Assembly: GCF_900112005.1 (NCBI RefSeq) | Contig: NZ_FOKK01000011.1 | Location: 1-64,000 of the forward strand | From: Algoriphagus aquimarinus | Lineage (GTDB): Bacteria; Bacteroidota; Bacteroidia; Cytophagales; Cyclobacteriaceae | DNA length: 64,000 bases | Direction: 5' to 3' | Shown here: one piece after another, positions 54,877 to 63,235 of the stretch | Position numbering within the stretch: the first letter of the stretch is position 1 | How the letters are laid out: each line of letters starts with the position of its first letter | Program-made: the position numbers and the translations under genes | The notes under the pieces: generated by a model | Told to the model about the DNA's origin: nothing | What the model saw: the letters and a program-made list of their open reading frames with translations, nothing else | Databases searched by the model: none

Positions 54877-55797
54877 TTAGTAACCTCTAGTTCGATTAAC
54901 GACATTAACCAGTTCTCTACTTTCCCTGATTCGCTTAATATTCTCTATTACTTGTGGCGCTGCTGCTTGCGGATTCGTCACACTTGCTATATGTGGAGTC
55001 ATTGCTATTTTCCAATTCTCCCAAAAAGGATGATCTTTTGGCAAAGGTTCCTCTCTATATACATCAAGCATGGCACCCGATAGATGCCCGTCATCCAAAG
55101 CTTTGATCAAATCATCCTCTACCAAATGCTTGCCACGAGCTACATTGATGAGATACGTATTGGGACTACATTTTTCAAACAGCTGGGTGTTCAAAATGTT
55201 TTCAGTATCGGGAGTAAGTGGAAGTAAACAAACCAACACATTCACTTCCTTTAAAAACTCATCTAATTTGTCTTTAGTATAATACGGGTATTCAAAATCA
55301 GTTTTTTCTGAAAAGCCAAAGCCAACCACTGGGAACCCCATAGAGTGGAGTTTGTCCATCACATCCTTCCCTAGAGCCCCCACTCCCATTACTCCTACAG
55401 CCACATCCAATTCTGGGCAACTCATATCCCAGACTTTTTTCGTCTGATTCATTTGGTAGCGAGCGGTCTGCCTATGATAATTCAGCACTGCCATCACCAC
55501 ATAATTAGTCATTGAAAAAGTAAGCTTTTCATCTACTATCCTTACTATGGGAATTGATGAAGGAATTGATTTATCTCTCAAAATATGGTCAACACCAGCC
55601 CCCATTGAGCTAATCAGTTTTAGATTTGGGAAATCAGAAAGAATTCCTTCTGGGTGTTGCCAAAGGAAGACATACTCCACTTTTTCTGGCTGGGTAATTT
55701 CTGGGTATACCTCAAGATCCAAATCAGGTGCAAGGGCTTTAAATTCTTTGATCCAAACATCCGGGTTCTTACCGGGACTAATAATTGCTAAACTCAT
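54877..55797 (-). CDS. D-2-hydroxyacid dehydrogenase, glyoxylate/hydroxypyruvate reductase A type
   Basis: A 306-aa member of the D-isomer-specific 2-hydroxyacid dehydrogenases, closest by eye to GhrA. The N-terminal substrate domain includes LISSMGAGVDHIL (about 81-93). The NAD(P)-binding motif is VGVMGVGALGKDVMDKL near 134-150, and the catalytic arginine lies in LINVARGKHLVEDDLI. The Glu in REEPLPKDHPFWE and the His of MTPHIASVTNP complete the catalytic set. It likely reduces glyoxylate or hydroxypyruvate. The universal stress gene lies directly downstream. Confidence 0.9.
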   Translation of the reverse strand: MSLAIISPGKNPDVWIKEFKALAPDLDLEVYPEITQPEKVEYVFLWQHPEGILSDFPNLKLISSMGAGVDHILRDKSIPSSIPIVRIVDEKLTFSMTNYVVMAVLNYHRQTARYQMNQTKKVWDMSCPELDVAVGVMGVGALGKDVMDKLHSMGFPVVGFGFSEKTDFEYPYYTKDKLDEFLKEVNVLVCLLPLTPDTENILNTQLFEKCSPNTYLINVARGKHLVEDDLIKALDDGHLSGAMLDVYREEPLPKDHPFWENWKIAMTPHIASVTNPQAAAPQVIENIKRIRESRELVNVVNRTRGY

Positions 55798-55983
55798 ATT
55801 GTTCTATACGGAGGATATAAATTGAGGATGAAAAACATCGGAAAACCTTCTCGATAACGCAAAAAAATGAGTTCTCCACTTTAAATTATTGCTTTAAAAA
55901 ACATCAAATTGCAGAGCTTTTCAGAACATCCTATCAAATTTTACGCTTAAGTAACTTTAAACCAAATTATAACTTCCATTCCA

Positions 55984-56829
55984 ATGAAACAAAAAATAGC
56001 ATTCACTTTAGCATTTATGCTGTGTAGCCTTTTTTCTTTTGCTCAGCAGATTCAAATGCCCCAAGCTTCTCCTTCGGCTAAAATTGCTCAGAAAGTAGGT
56101 TTGACAGATGTGACTGTAGACTATAGTAGACCAAGTACAAAAGATCGAAAGATTTTTGGAGAGCTGGTTCCCTACGGTCAGGTTTGGAGAACGGGTGCCA
56201 ACGGGGCTACAGTTCTTTCTTTTTCAACGGACGTGCTAATTGACGGAAAGAAAATTCCTGCAGGTCAATATGCGCTTTATTCTGTTCCAGGTAAATCAGA
56301 ATGGACAATGATACTTTCCAAAAATATCAAACTTTGGGGAGCTATTGGATATGACCAAAATGACGATGTAATACGATTCAAAGCAGCGCCAGTTAAGCTT
56401 AAAAAGAAGAATGAAACCTTCGAAATCAGTTTTGCTAACATGACAGACACTGGTTCAGACCTTTCTTTGAAATGGGAGAACACTAGAGTTGATTTTAGAA
56501 TTGAGACCGAAGTAGACCCACTTGTGATGGCTCAGATCAAAGAATTCGTAATAGACGGCGACAGTGCTGATCCAAGCTTATTGTATTCTGCGGCAAGCTA
56601 CTATTACACTAACAGCAAGGACATGAATCAAGCATATAACTGGATAAATGAATCTGTGGAAAATGACCCAAAATACTGGACTATGCATCTAAAAGCTAAG
56701 ATTGAAGCGGCTTTGGGCAAAAAAACGAACGCCGTAGAAACTGCCGCAGAAGCAATTGACTTGGCTGAAGAAGCCGGCAATAAGGATTATGTAGGATTAA
56801 ATGAAAGACTCATCAAATCTCTGAAATAA
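55984..56829 (+). CDS. DUF2911 exported protein with TPR-like tail
   Basis: A 281-aa exported protein with a signal peptide (residues 1-21, ending FSFAQQ). Residues 25-175 are a DUF2911 domain: QMPQASPSAKIAQKVGLTDV, VDYSRPSTKDRKIFGELVPYG, VWRTGANGAT and GQYALYSVPGKSEWTMIL. The function is unknown, but the family is widespread in Bacteroidetes and exported. Residues 190-281 are helical and TPR-like (LYSAASYYYTNSKDMNQAYN). A TAACTTTA at 55952-55959 resembles a -7 element, 24 nt before the start. A strong terminator follows at 56891. Confidence 0.88.
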   Translation: MKQKIAFTLAFMLCSLFSFAQQIQMPQASPSAKIAQKVGLTDVTVDYSRPSTKDRKIFGELVPYGQVWRTGANGATVLSFSTDVLIDGKKIPAGQYALYSVPGKSEWTMILSKNIKLWGAIGYDQNDDVIRFKAAPVKLKKKNETFEISFANMTDTGSDLSLKWENTRVDFRIETEVDPLVMAQIKEFVIDGDSADPSLLYSAASYYYTNSKDMNQAYNWINESVENDPKYWTMHLKAKIEAALGKKTNAVETAAEAIDLAEEAGNKDYVGLNERLIKSLK

Positions 56830-56890
56830 ATAAAGGGACACAGGTCCTGACACCTCTAGCTACCCCATAGCTTTAAAGCTAAATACAACA

Positions 56891-56923
56891 AAACAAAGTC
56901 GCCCAGCACGGGCGACTTTGTTT
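56891..56923 (+). terminator. Terminator after the DUF2911 gene
   Basis: AAACAAAGTCGCCC and GGGCGACTTTGTTT form a 14-bp perfect stem with an AGCAC loop, about 60 nt after the stop. Confidence 0.85.
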
Positions 56924-57052
56924 GTTTAATTTGTATTCCAAAAGTATTCAGTAGTAATCCCTGTTTGGAGATACTAATAAAGTGTCAAACCAAATATTTT
57001 TTGCTAAAACGTCTCATTATTTAAGGAATATTCTAAATATTTTCGAAGACGA

Positions 57053-57084
57053 TTTGGTTATTAAAAAAGTTAATCTTACTTTTG
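57053..57084 (+). promoter_or_regulatory. Candidate promoter of the DEAD-box helicase gene
   Basis: TTTG (57053-57056), a 20-nt spacer and TACTTTTG (57077-57084) match both parts of the Bacteroidetes promoter, TTTG and TAnnTTTG. Transcription would start near 57091 and give a leader of about 98 nt before the ATG at 57189. The leader contains a second copy of GTGCCGT, which also occurs at 57084-57090. Cold-shock control is a possibility for such helicases but nothing in the sequence proves it. Confidence 0.55.
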
Positions 57085-57188
57085 TGCCGTCAATAAGACA
57101 TAGAACAATTTTTCGTGCCGTGAATTCCTTACTGTCGCTTGTCGGGATATTTATTAGGACCGAATGGCAGGGAAATTAAGGAAACATC

Positions 57189-58991
57189 ATGGATCAAACA
57201 CTCAAGTTCTCAGACTTGGGAATTTCTTCAGAAATTCTTAAGTCAGTGGAAGAGATGGGCTATACCCAACCTTCCCCAATTCAAACACAATCAATTCCTT
57301 TTATCCTTCAGGGTAGAGATGTCATCGGACAAGCTCAAACAGGAACAGGTAAAACAGCAGCTTTTGCTATCCCAATCATTGATTTGGTTGATGCTGATAT
57401 CAACAAGCCTCAAGCAATCATTCTTTGCCCTACTCGTGAACTTGCTGTTCAGGTAGAAGGCGAAATCCAAAAACTTGCTAAATATCACAGAGCAATTAAC
57501 TCTGTAGCTATATATGGTGGTGAGTCTATCGATCGTCAGATCAGAGTTCTTCGTAAAGGCGTACAAATCGTAGTAGGTACTCCAGGTCGTGTACAAGATC
57601 ATATCAACCGTGGCACCTTGAAGCTAGATTCTGTTGGCATCCTAGTTTTGGATGAAGCAGATGAGATGCTAGACATGGGCTTTAGAGATGATATCGAAGC
57701 GATTCTTCAGGAAATGCCAGAAGAAAGACAAACAGTATTCTTCTCAGCTACTATGGCCAAGCCAATCATGGACTTGACTAGAAAGTATCAGACTAATCCT
57801 GAGATTGTCAAAATCGACAGAAAGGAACTTACTGTTTCTAACATCGAGCAAACATTCTACGAAGTGAAGTCTCAATTGAAATTAGAATTGATGGCTCGCT
57901 TGATGAACGTACACAACATTACACTAAGTGTGGTATTCTGCAACACGAAGAGAATGGTAGATGAAGTAACTGAAGGACTAGTAGCTAGAGGTATAGCTGC
58001 AGATGCTCTTCATGGTGACTTGTCTCAAGCTCAGCGTGATAAAGTAATGGGCAAATTCCGTAAAGGACATTGCAAAGTACTAGTAGCTACTGACGTAGCA
58101 GCAAGAGGAATTGACGTAGATAATGTAGAGGCTGTATTCAATTATGACCTTCCATTAGACGAAGAATATTACGTACACAGAATCGGTCGTACAGGCCGTG
58201 CAGGTAAAAGCGGAAAAGCAATCAACTTCGTAACAGGTAGAAGAGATAGCTTCAAGATGAGAGATTTGGAAAGATATACCAAAGCTACTATCACAAAGAT
58301 GTCCCCTCCTTCTGCTGCTGAATTGATCGAATTGAAGAAAGCTAAATTCGTAAAAGACGTAACAGAGCAAGTAGAGAAAGAAGAAGACAATCAAATCTTC
58401 GAAGCAACTATCGGTCAGATGCTTGCTGAAGGTCTTACTCTTGATCAAGTTGCAGTTGGTTTGATCAAAATTGTAATGGGTTCTTCAGTTAAAGAAATGG
58501 CTGATCAGAACTTCAGCATCGATGCTTCCGGCGGAGACAGAAGAAGAGAAGGTGGACGCGATGGCGGACGTGACGGAGGAAGAGATCGTGGCAGAGGTGA
58601 TCGTGGAGATCGTTTCGGTGGTCGCAATGAAAGAGGTGGAGATAGAGAAAGAGGCGGAGACAGAGAAAGAGGTGGTGAGCGCAGAAGAGAATTCGGCAAC
58701 CGTGAAGGTGGCTCTAGAGATGGAGGCAACAGACCTGAGCGTGTGCGTGAAGCTAACATGACTCGTCTATTCTTGAATCTTGGTAAAAGAGATAGAATCC
58801 GTCCAAATGATATCGTAGGTGCAATCGCAGGCGAAACTGGTGTACCAGGACGTAGCATTGGAGGCATCGATATTTATGACAACTTCTCTTTCGTTGATGT
58901 TCCTACTAAAGATGCTGATCAAGTGATCAACGGAATGAAGAACAACACCATCAAAGGCAAGAGCGTTAGCATGGAAGTTTCTAAAGGATAA
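57189..58991 (+). CDS. DEAD-box ATP-dependent RNA helicase with RGG-like region and DbpA-type RNA-binding tail
   Basis: A 600-aa helicase of the DeaD/CsdA type. The Q motif is YTQPSPIQTQSIP, Walker A is AQTGTGKT near 49-56, the DEAD box is at 155-158, SAT at about 186-188, and HRIGRTGRAG near 330. Residues 445-530 are a low-complexity Arg/Gly/Asp-rich repeat region (DRGRGDRGDRFGGRNERGG), made of short tandem units such as ERGGDR. Residues 535-600 form a DbpA/CsdA-type RNA-binding domain (TRLFLNLGKRDRIRPND). Its role is RNA unwinding, for example in ribosome assembly or cold adaptation. It is a single unit, with promoter and terminator. Confidence 0.95.
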   Translation: MDQTLKFSDLGISSEILKSVEEMGYTQPSPIQTQSIPFILQGRDVIGQAQTGTGKTAAFAIPIIDLVDADINKPQAIILCPTRELAVQVEGEIQKLAKYHRAINSVAIYGGESIDRQIRVLRKGVQIVVGTPGRVQDHINRGTLKLDSVGILVLDEADEMLDMGFRDDIEAILQEMPEERQTVFFSATMAKPIMDLTRKYQTNPEIVKIDRKELTVSNIEQTFYEVKSQLKLELMARLMNVHNITLSVVFCNTKRMVDEVTEGLVARGIAADALHGDLSQAQRDKVMGKFRKGHCKVLVATDVAARGIDVDNVEAVFNYDLPLDEEYYVHRIGRTGRAGKSGKAINFVTGRRDSFKMRDLERYTKATITKMSPPSAAELIELKKAKFVKDVTEQVEKEEDNQIFEATIGQMLAEGLTLDQVAVGLIKIVMGSSVKEMADQNFSIDASGGDRRREGGRDGGRDGGRDRGRGDRGDRFGGRNERGGDRERGGDRERGGERRREFGNREGGSRDGGNRPERVREANMTRLFLNLGKRDRIRPNDIVGAIAGETGVPGRSIGGIDIYDNFSFVDVPTKDADQVINGMKNNTIKGKSVSMEVSKG

Positions 58992-59015
58992 TAAGGTTAT
59001 AAGGTTTATATTGTT

Positions 59016-59049
59016 TAAAGCACATTTCCTCGGGAAATGTGCTTTTTTT
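59016..59049 (+). terminator. Terminator after the DEAD-box gene
   Basis: AAAGCACATTTCC and GGGAAATGTGCTTT form a hairpin with a short TC loop, followed by TTTTTTTGTG. An ATG at 59037 inside the hairpin was therefore rejected as a start for the next gene. Confidence 0.85.
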
Positions 59050-59069
59050 GTGTCTTAGAAAATCTGCCT

Positions 59070-59774
59070 ATGCAACTCTTTTTTCAAGAAAATATCACCC
59101 CTCCTCTAATTAGCCTTGAGCCAGATGAGTCCAAGCATCTCTGCAGAGTGCTTCGCAAAAAACAAGGCGATCAGGTACATGTTACTAATGGAGAAGGTAC
59201 GCTTTTCGAATGCGTGATCTTGGAGGCGAATCCAAAAAAAACAAGCCTGAAAGTAATTCATACAAAAGAAGTAGAAGAGGATGATTTCCATATTCATCTA
59301 GCCATAGCTCCTACCAAAAGTCCTGACCGGATGGAATGGATGGTGGAAAAGATTACTGAGATTGGATTTCATGAACTCACACTGTTGGAAACCATGAATT
59401 CTGAAAGGAGCTATCTCAAAACTGACCGCTTGGAGAAAAAGATTATTTCAGCCTGTAAGCAAAGTTTAAAGTATAGAATACCTACGCTTCATGCTATTTC
59501 AAAGCTGGATGAAATTCTAGAGAATGATAAATTTGAAGATTATCAGAAATTCATCGCTTATGTAGATGAAAACCATGATCATCATTTATTTGATCGTGCA
59601 GAAGTAGGTGGAAATTATCTCATTCTAGTTGGTCCAGAGGGTGATTTTGATCCAATTGAAATCCAGAAAGCATTCGATGCAGGCTTCAAACCTGTGTCAC
59701 TTGGTAAAGCTAGACTGCGAACAGAAACAGCTGGATTAGCAGTAGTTCAAATGCTACAAACACTAAATCGTTAA
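59070..59774 (+). CDS. rsmE: 16S rRNA (uracil-1498-N3)-methyltransferase
   Basis: A 234-aa RsmE protein, which methylates N3 of U1498 in 16S rRNA with S-adenosylmethionine. The start at ATG 59070 gives MQLFFQENITPPLISL; an upstream ATG at 59037 lies inside the preceding gene's terminator. The N-terminal PUA-like part is LEPDESKHLCRVLRKKQGDQV. The SPOUT knot is seen as YLILVGPEGDFDPIEIQKAF near 190-209 and SLGKARLRTETAGLAVVQML near the C-terminus. The family has few alternatives, so the assignment is firm. Confidence 0.94.
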   Translation: MQLFFQENITPPLISLEPDESKHLCRVLRKKQGDQVHVTNGEGTLFECVILEANPKKTSLKVIHTKEVEEDDFHIHLAIAPTKSPDRMEWMVEKITEIGFHELTLLETMNSERSYLKTDRLEKKIISACKQSLKYRIPTLHAISKLDEILENDKFEDYQKFIAYVDENHDHHLFDRAEVGGNYLILVGPEGDFDPIEIQKAFDAGFKPVSLGKARLRTETAGLAVVQMLQTLNR

Positions 59775-59984
59775 AATATTCGTTTTTTTCTTCAGTAGTT
59801 AAAGTACTTGTTGAAGAAATCGAGACAGCCATTCAGCCCTTCTTGAGGCAGAGTAATTACTCAAGAGTAACATACTAGAATGTTTATAATTCATGCGAGA
59901 TTCCATGTGCCAAATAAAAATCAAATCATAAACACATGAAACTATTGCATTTTCATTAATTTAGACTCAAAGACCATTTTTACC

Positions 59985-60338
59985 GTGCCGTACAAAGAGC
60001 GAGAAATAGAAAAAAAATATCATTCCATTGGAGAAGTAGCACTGATGTTTAAAGTAGCCCCTTCGTTGATTCGATACTGGGAAGGCGAGTTTGATATCAT
60101 ACGCCCGAAGAAAGATCGTAAAGGCAATCGTCGCTACACCAAGATAGATATTCAGAAGATCAAATACATCTATCACCTAGTGAAGGAAAAAGGATATACC
60201 CTTCAAGGTGCTCAAGAAGTGATCAAAGCTGGAAAAGAACAAGGATTTGATAAAGTACAGGCGGTACAAAAGCTTCAAGAAATCAAGGACTTTTTAATTA
60301 ATATCCGGGACGAATTCAATGCTAAATCAGGCTCATGA
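59985..60338 (+). CDS. MerR-family transcriptional regulator
   Basis: A 117-aa MerR-type DNA-binding protein starting with GTG at 59985. The helix-turn-helix and wing are YHSIGEVALMFKVAPSLIRYWE (residues 12-33) and RKGNRRYTKIDIQKI (residues 44-58). The dimer helix continues to about residue 90. Residues 90-117 are a short helix (VQKLQEIKDFLINIRDEF) with no obvious metal-binding cysteines, so a metal ligand is unlikely. It overlaps dprA by 20 nt and may regulate, or simply share a transcript with, the competence gene. Confidence 0.9.
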   Translation: MPYKEREIEKKYHSIGEVALMFKVAPSLIRYWEGEFDIIRPKKDRKGNRRYTKIDIQKIKYIYHLVKEKGYTLQGAQEVIKAGKEQGFDKVQAVQKLQEIKDFLINIRDEFNAKSGS

Positions 60339-61437
60339 AGATTTACGATATTTTCTAGCATTATCACTAGCTCCTAAAATAGGGCCTGGAGTATTTAAAG
60401 CTATTATTGCCTACTCTGGCTCAGCAACCCATTTTTTCAAACTCCCAAAAGGAAAAGTTGCTAAGACGCCGAAAGTTGGTGAGAAGCTTTTAGCACTTCG
60501 AAATCAAGAAAACGAACTGCTTCGCAAAGCAGATGAGCTAATCAACGACTGTGAGAAAAAGCACTTCAGTATCCTCACCCCCCTTCATCCTGATTTTCCT
60601 CAGCGTTTCAAAATGCAGGAAGATAGTCCTGTGGTAATTTTTGCTCAGGGCATTACCAACTTAAATTTTGATCGCACCGTAGGAATAGTAGGAACTCGAA
60701 GCGCCACGACTTATGGTAAATCCGCTACTCGAAAGATCATTGAAGATCTGGCTATTTATCAACCCGCAATTATTTCTGGTTTGGCCTACGGAATAGATAT
60801 AGAAGCGCATAGAACAGCGCTAGCGATTGGCTTACCCACTATCGCAGTACTCGGATCTCCTATCGGCCGTATATACCCTGCAGTTCATAAGAAAACAGCT
60901 GAGGCAATCATGGAAACCGGTGCTGTGATCAGCGAGTACTCCTCTGGTAGTACAATGGTTCCAGGCAATTTCCCAGCAAGAAACCGTATAATAGCAAGCC
61001 TTTCTGATGCACTGATAGTAGTAGAGGCAGCTGAGAAAGGAGGCGCGTTAATCACTGCAGAGATCGCCTACAGCTATGATAAAGATGTTTTTGCCGTACC
61101 AGGCAACTTACAATCCCAGTACAGCGAGGGCTGCAATTTGCTTATCAAGAAAATGAAAGCCAACATCTATACTGGCCCCAGTGACGTAGCTGAAGCATTA
61201 TTGTGGAGCAAACCCGGCGAAGTCAAAATCCAAAAAGCCCAGCTTGATCTTTCAAATCGAGACGAGGAAGAACAGATTATTTTGAAACTTTTGCAGGAAA
61301 AAGGCGAAATGGAAATTGATACCTTGAGCCTAACCTCAGAAATACCTCTAGGCTTACTTTCTTCTAAATTACTATCCTTAGAATTTGAAGGAATTGTAAA
61401 GTCCTTACCCGGGAAAAAATATAGATTGCTGATATAG
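60319..61437 (+). CDS. dprA: DNA processing protein DprA
   Basis: A 372-aa DprA/Smf protein, which loads RecA on incoming single-stranded DNA in natural transformation. The Rossmann-like core is clear: TVGIVGTRSATTYGKS near 125-140, IISGLAYGIDIEAHRTAL, and PGNFPARNRIIASLSDA. GALITAEIAYSYDKDVFAVPGN is the conserved strand-turn. The N-terminal part (1-80) includes a SAM-like helical domain and the C-terminal 70 residues are a winged-helix-like domain (DLSNRDEEEQIILKLLQ). The ATG at 60319 lies inside the end of the MerR gene, so translation is probably coupled. Confidence 0.95.
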   Translation: MLNQAHEDLRYFLALSLAPKIGPGVFKAIIAYSGSATHFFKLPKGKVAKTPKVGEKLLALRNQENELLRKADELINDCEKKHFSILTPLHPDFPQRFKMQEDSPVVIFAQGITNLNFDRTVGIVGTRSATTYGKSATRKIIEDLAIYQPAIISGLAYGIDIEAHRTALAIGLPTIAVLGSPIGRIYPAVHKKTAEAIMETGAVISEYSSGSTMVPGNFPARNRIIASLSDALIVVEAAEKGGALITAEIAYSYDKDVFAVPGNLQSQYSEGCNLLIKKMKANIYTGPSDVAEALLWSKPGEVKIQKAQLDLSNRDEEEQIILKLLQEKGEMEIDTLSLTSEIPLGLLSSKLLSLEFEGIVKSLPGKKYRLLI

Positions 61438-61451
61438 CTTGTTAAGCTGAA

Positions 61452-62303
61452 TTAAGGATTAAACACAAACCCAGCTAGTTTCATCGCCTCATCAAATTCT
61501 GGTTTGTTAAGCTTAAGATCAAATCCATTTTCCTCTAAAGTCGCTATCATCACTTCAGTGGCCATATTACCTACCAACTCGTCATCAGCCATTGGGCATC
61601 CTCCAAATCCTTTTAGCGCTCCATCGAAACGTCTACAACCTGCTTTAGCACCTGCTCTTACTTTTGCGCCAATATCCTCGGTCCTACTATGGAGATGTGC
61701 ACCAAATTCTATATGCGGAAAAGCGGAAATCTGCAAGCTTAACAAACTTGTAATTAGCGGTGCATCTGCGACACCAATCGTATCAGATAAGGAAATTATT
61801 TTAATGCCCAACTGATCCAACTTCTCCACAAAACCTGCTACCAATTCAGGAGAATATGGATCTCCATAAGGGTTCCCAAAGCCCATACTTAAATAGGTGA
61901 CCAGGGTTTTTCCTTTGACTTCACATAGATTTTGAATTTCCTCAACCGTATTCAATGCCTGCTTGATACTCGCATTCGTATTACGTTTTTGGAAAGTTTC
62001 CGACACGGAAAGAGGAAATCCTAAGTAATCAATCTCCGGAAAATCCATAGCATCTTCTGCCCCGCGAACATTAGCTACAATAGCCAATAATTTACTCTTA
62101 GCATTATGCAAATCCAGCAAGCTCAACACTTCTGCTGTATCTCGCATCTGTGGGATAGCCTTTGGGCTTACAAAGCTCCCAAAATCAATGGTATCAAAAC
62201 CGACTTCCAATAATTGATTGATATAAGCAGCCTTAATCGCTGTATCAATGAATTCCGGAATTCCCTGCATCGCATCGCGCGGACACTCTATCAATTTTAT
62301 CAT
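61452..62303 (-). CDS. Hydroxymethylglutaryl-CoA lyase
   Basis: A 283-aa TIM-barrel enzyme of the HMG-CoA lyase/DRE-TIM family, which splits HMG-CoA into acetoacetate and acetyl-CoA in leucine breakdown. ATG at 62303 (MIKLIECPRDAMQGI) is preferred, since the longer frame would start at a TTG. Asp in ECPRDAMQGI sits at the start of the barrel as in HMG-CoA lyase. DTIDFGSFVSPKAIPQM, SLSDTIGVA, HLHSRTED and FGGCPMADDELVGNMATE (with the catalytic Cys) are all present. Length fits the family. No neighbouring leucine-pathway gene is seen. Confidence 0.9.
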   Translation of the reverse strand: MIKLIECPRDAMQGIPEFIDTAIKAAYINQLLEVGFDTIDFGSFVSPKAIPQMRDTAEVLSLLDLHNAKSKLLAIVANVRGAEDAMDFPEIDYLGFPLSVSETFQKRNTNASIKQALNTVEEIQNLCEVKGKTLVTYLSMGFGNPYGDPYSPELVAGFVEKLDQLGIKIISLSDTIGVADAPLITSLLSLQISAFPHIEFGAHLHSRTEDIGAKVRAGAKAGCRRFDGALKGFGGCPMADDELVGNMATEVMIATLEENGFDLKLNKPEFDEAMKLAGFVFNP

Positions 62304-62642
62304 GATCCAAGTTACCAAAGATCATTTACTCCCAAACAATATTTTGCACGAAGTATGACTCTTACTGATAATCAACTTCCTAACTAAGCTAAAAAAAATG
62401 GCTTTTAGTCTCTACCAAAATGTACTTATCATGGAAAAATTGGGTAATAATAATCTTAAACTGGGGAAAATCTATGACACTCACATTTCAATCACTCCAA
62501 ACAAAATAGGCGTTTACAGCCAATAAAAGCACTTTTTATACCTTAGCACTTCCGCAACGAAGGATTGGAAACACTATTGCAACGGTATGGATAGATTCAA
62601 CCATCAAAACCTTTAAATTTTACAACCAAACCAATCTTGAAA
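62304..62642. other. Intergenic region upstream of the lipoprotein gene
   Basis: A 339-bp gap between divergent genes. A TACCTTAG at 62539-62546 is one mismatch from TAnnTTTG, with a TTTA at 62513 as a possible -33 element, and could drive the lipoprotein gene with a leader of about 90 nt. A 31-codon frame (62431-62526) is present but is not supported as a gene. Confidence 0.35.
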
Positions 62643-63164
62643 ATGAAAACTAAAGCAATTTTAACTATCGGAGCAGCAGTAGTAGCCTTGTATTCTTGTG
62701 ATACGAAAAATTACACCGAAGCAGATCGAGTTCAGGTCACTAAGAACTTAGAAAGTTATGTAGACAGTGTAGAAAATGCTGTCAAAATGGTACCTGTTCA
62801 TAACTGGTCTGTGATCGACGAAAGATATGACAGCCTAGATTCAAGAGCCGAGAAAGTTTACAAGGACTTGGATATTGAGGATGACAATCTGGACATGATC
62901 GAAGAACGCTACGAAGTAGCTATAAAAAATGGTAAAGCAGAAGCTGAAAACTTCGAAAGAACTGCCGATATGCACATGAAAAATGTGGAAACTTGGTGGG
63001 ACAAAACTTCAGCTGAAATAGAAAAGGGCGCTAAAAATACAGCTGATGATATCGAAGATGCCACTCAGGAAAGTATGGATTGGCTAGAGAAAAACTTTGA
63101 TAAACTAGACGACAATTCTAAAAAGAAATATGAAGATATCACCTTGAAACTTCGTAAAGATTAA
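62643..63164 (+). CDS. Helical lipoprotein of unknown function
   Basis: A 173-aa lipoprotein from ATG at 62643; a TTG six bases upstream gives a longer but less likely frame. The lipobox Cys is in ALYSCD near residue 19. The mature part is almost all charged helix, with DSVENAVKMVPVHNWSVID, ERYDSLDSRAEKVYKDL and WWDKTSAEIEKGAKNTADD. It is acidic and probably a coiled coil or helical bundle. I do not recognise a family. It may sit in the periplasm attached to a membrane. A hairpin terminator lies 15 nt after the stop. Confidence 0.75.
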   Translation: MKTKAILTIGAAVVALYSCDTKNYTEADRVQVTKNLESYVDSVENAVKMVPVHNWSVIDERYDSLDSRAEKVYKDLDIEDDNLDMIEERYEVAIKNGKAEAENFERTADMHMKNVETWWDKTSAEIEKGAKNTADDIEDATQESMDWLEKNFDKLDDNSKKKYEDITLKLRKD

Positions 63165-63179
63165 GAAATAATCTAACTG

Positions 63180-63217
63180 AAAAAAGCCTTCTGAATTAAA
63201 TTCAGAAGGCTTTTTTA
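63180..63217. terminator. Terminator between the lipoprotein gene and metF
   Basis: AAAAAGCCTTCTGAAT and ATTCAGAAGGCTTTTT form a 16-bp stem with a 4-nt TAAA-type loop. A-runs and T-runs on the two sides make it suitable for both the lipoprotein gene and the convergent metF gene. Confidence 0.85.
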
Positions 63218-63235
63218 TGTCTAAAATCACGAAAT

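Noticed and set aside
58505..58867. Minus-strand frame of 120 codons rich in Pro/Ser/Leu opposite the DEAD-box gene
   Set aside because: It is the reverse reading of the low-complexity Arg/Gly repeat region and has no independent support.
59037..59070. Upstream ATG at 59037 as the start of rsmE
   Set aside because: It lies inside the terminator hairpin of the DEAD-box gene. The ATG at 59070 gives the conserved RsmE N-terminus.
62431..62526. A 31-codon frame (MEKLGNNNLKLGKIYDTH...) upstream of the lipoprotein gene
   Set aside because: It is short, has no family, and lies over the likely promoter region. There is not enough evidence for a real gene.
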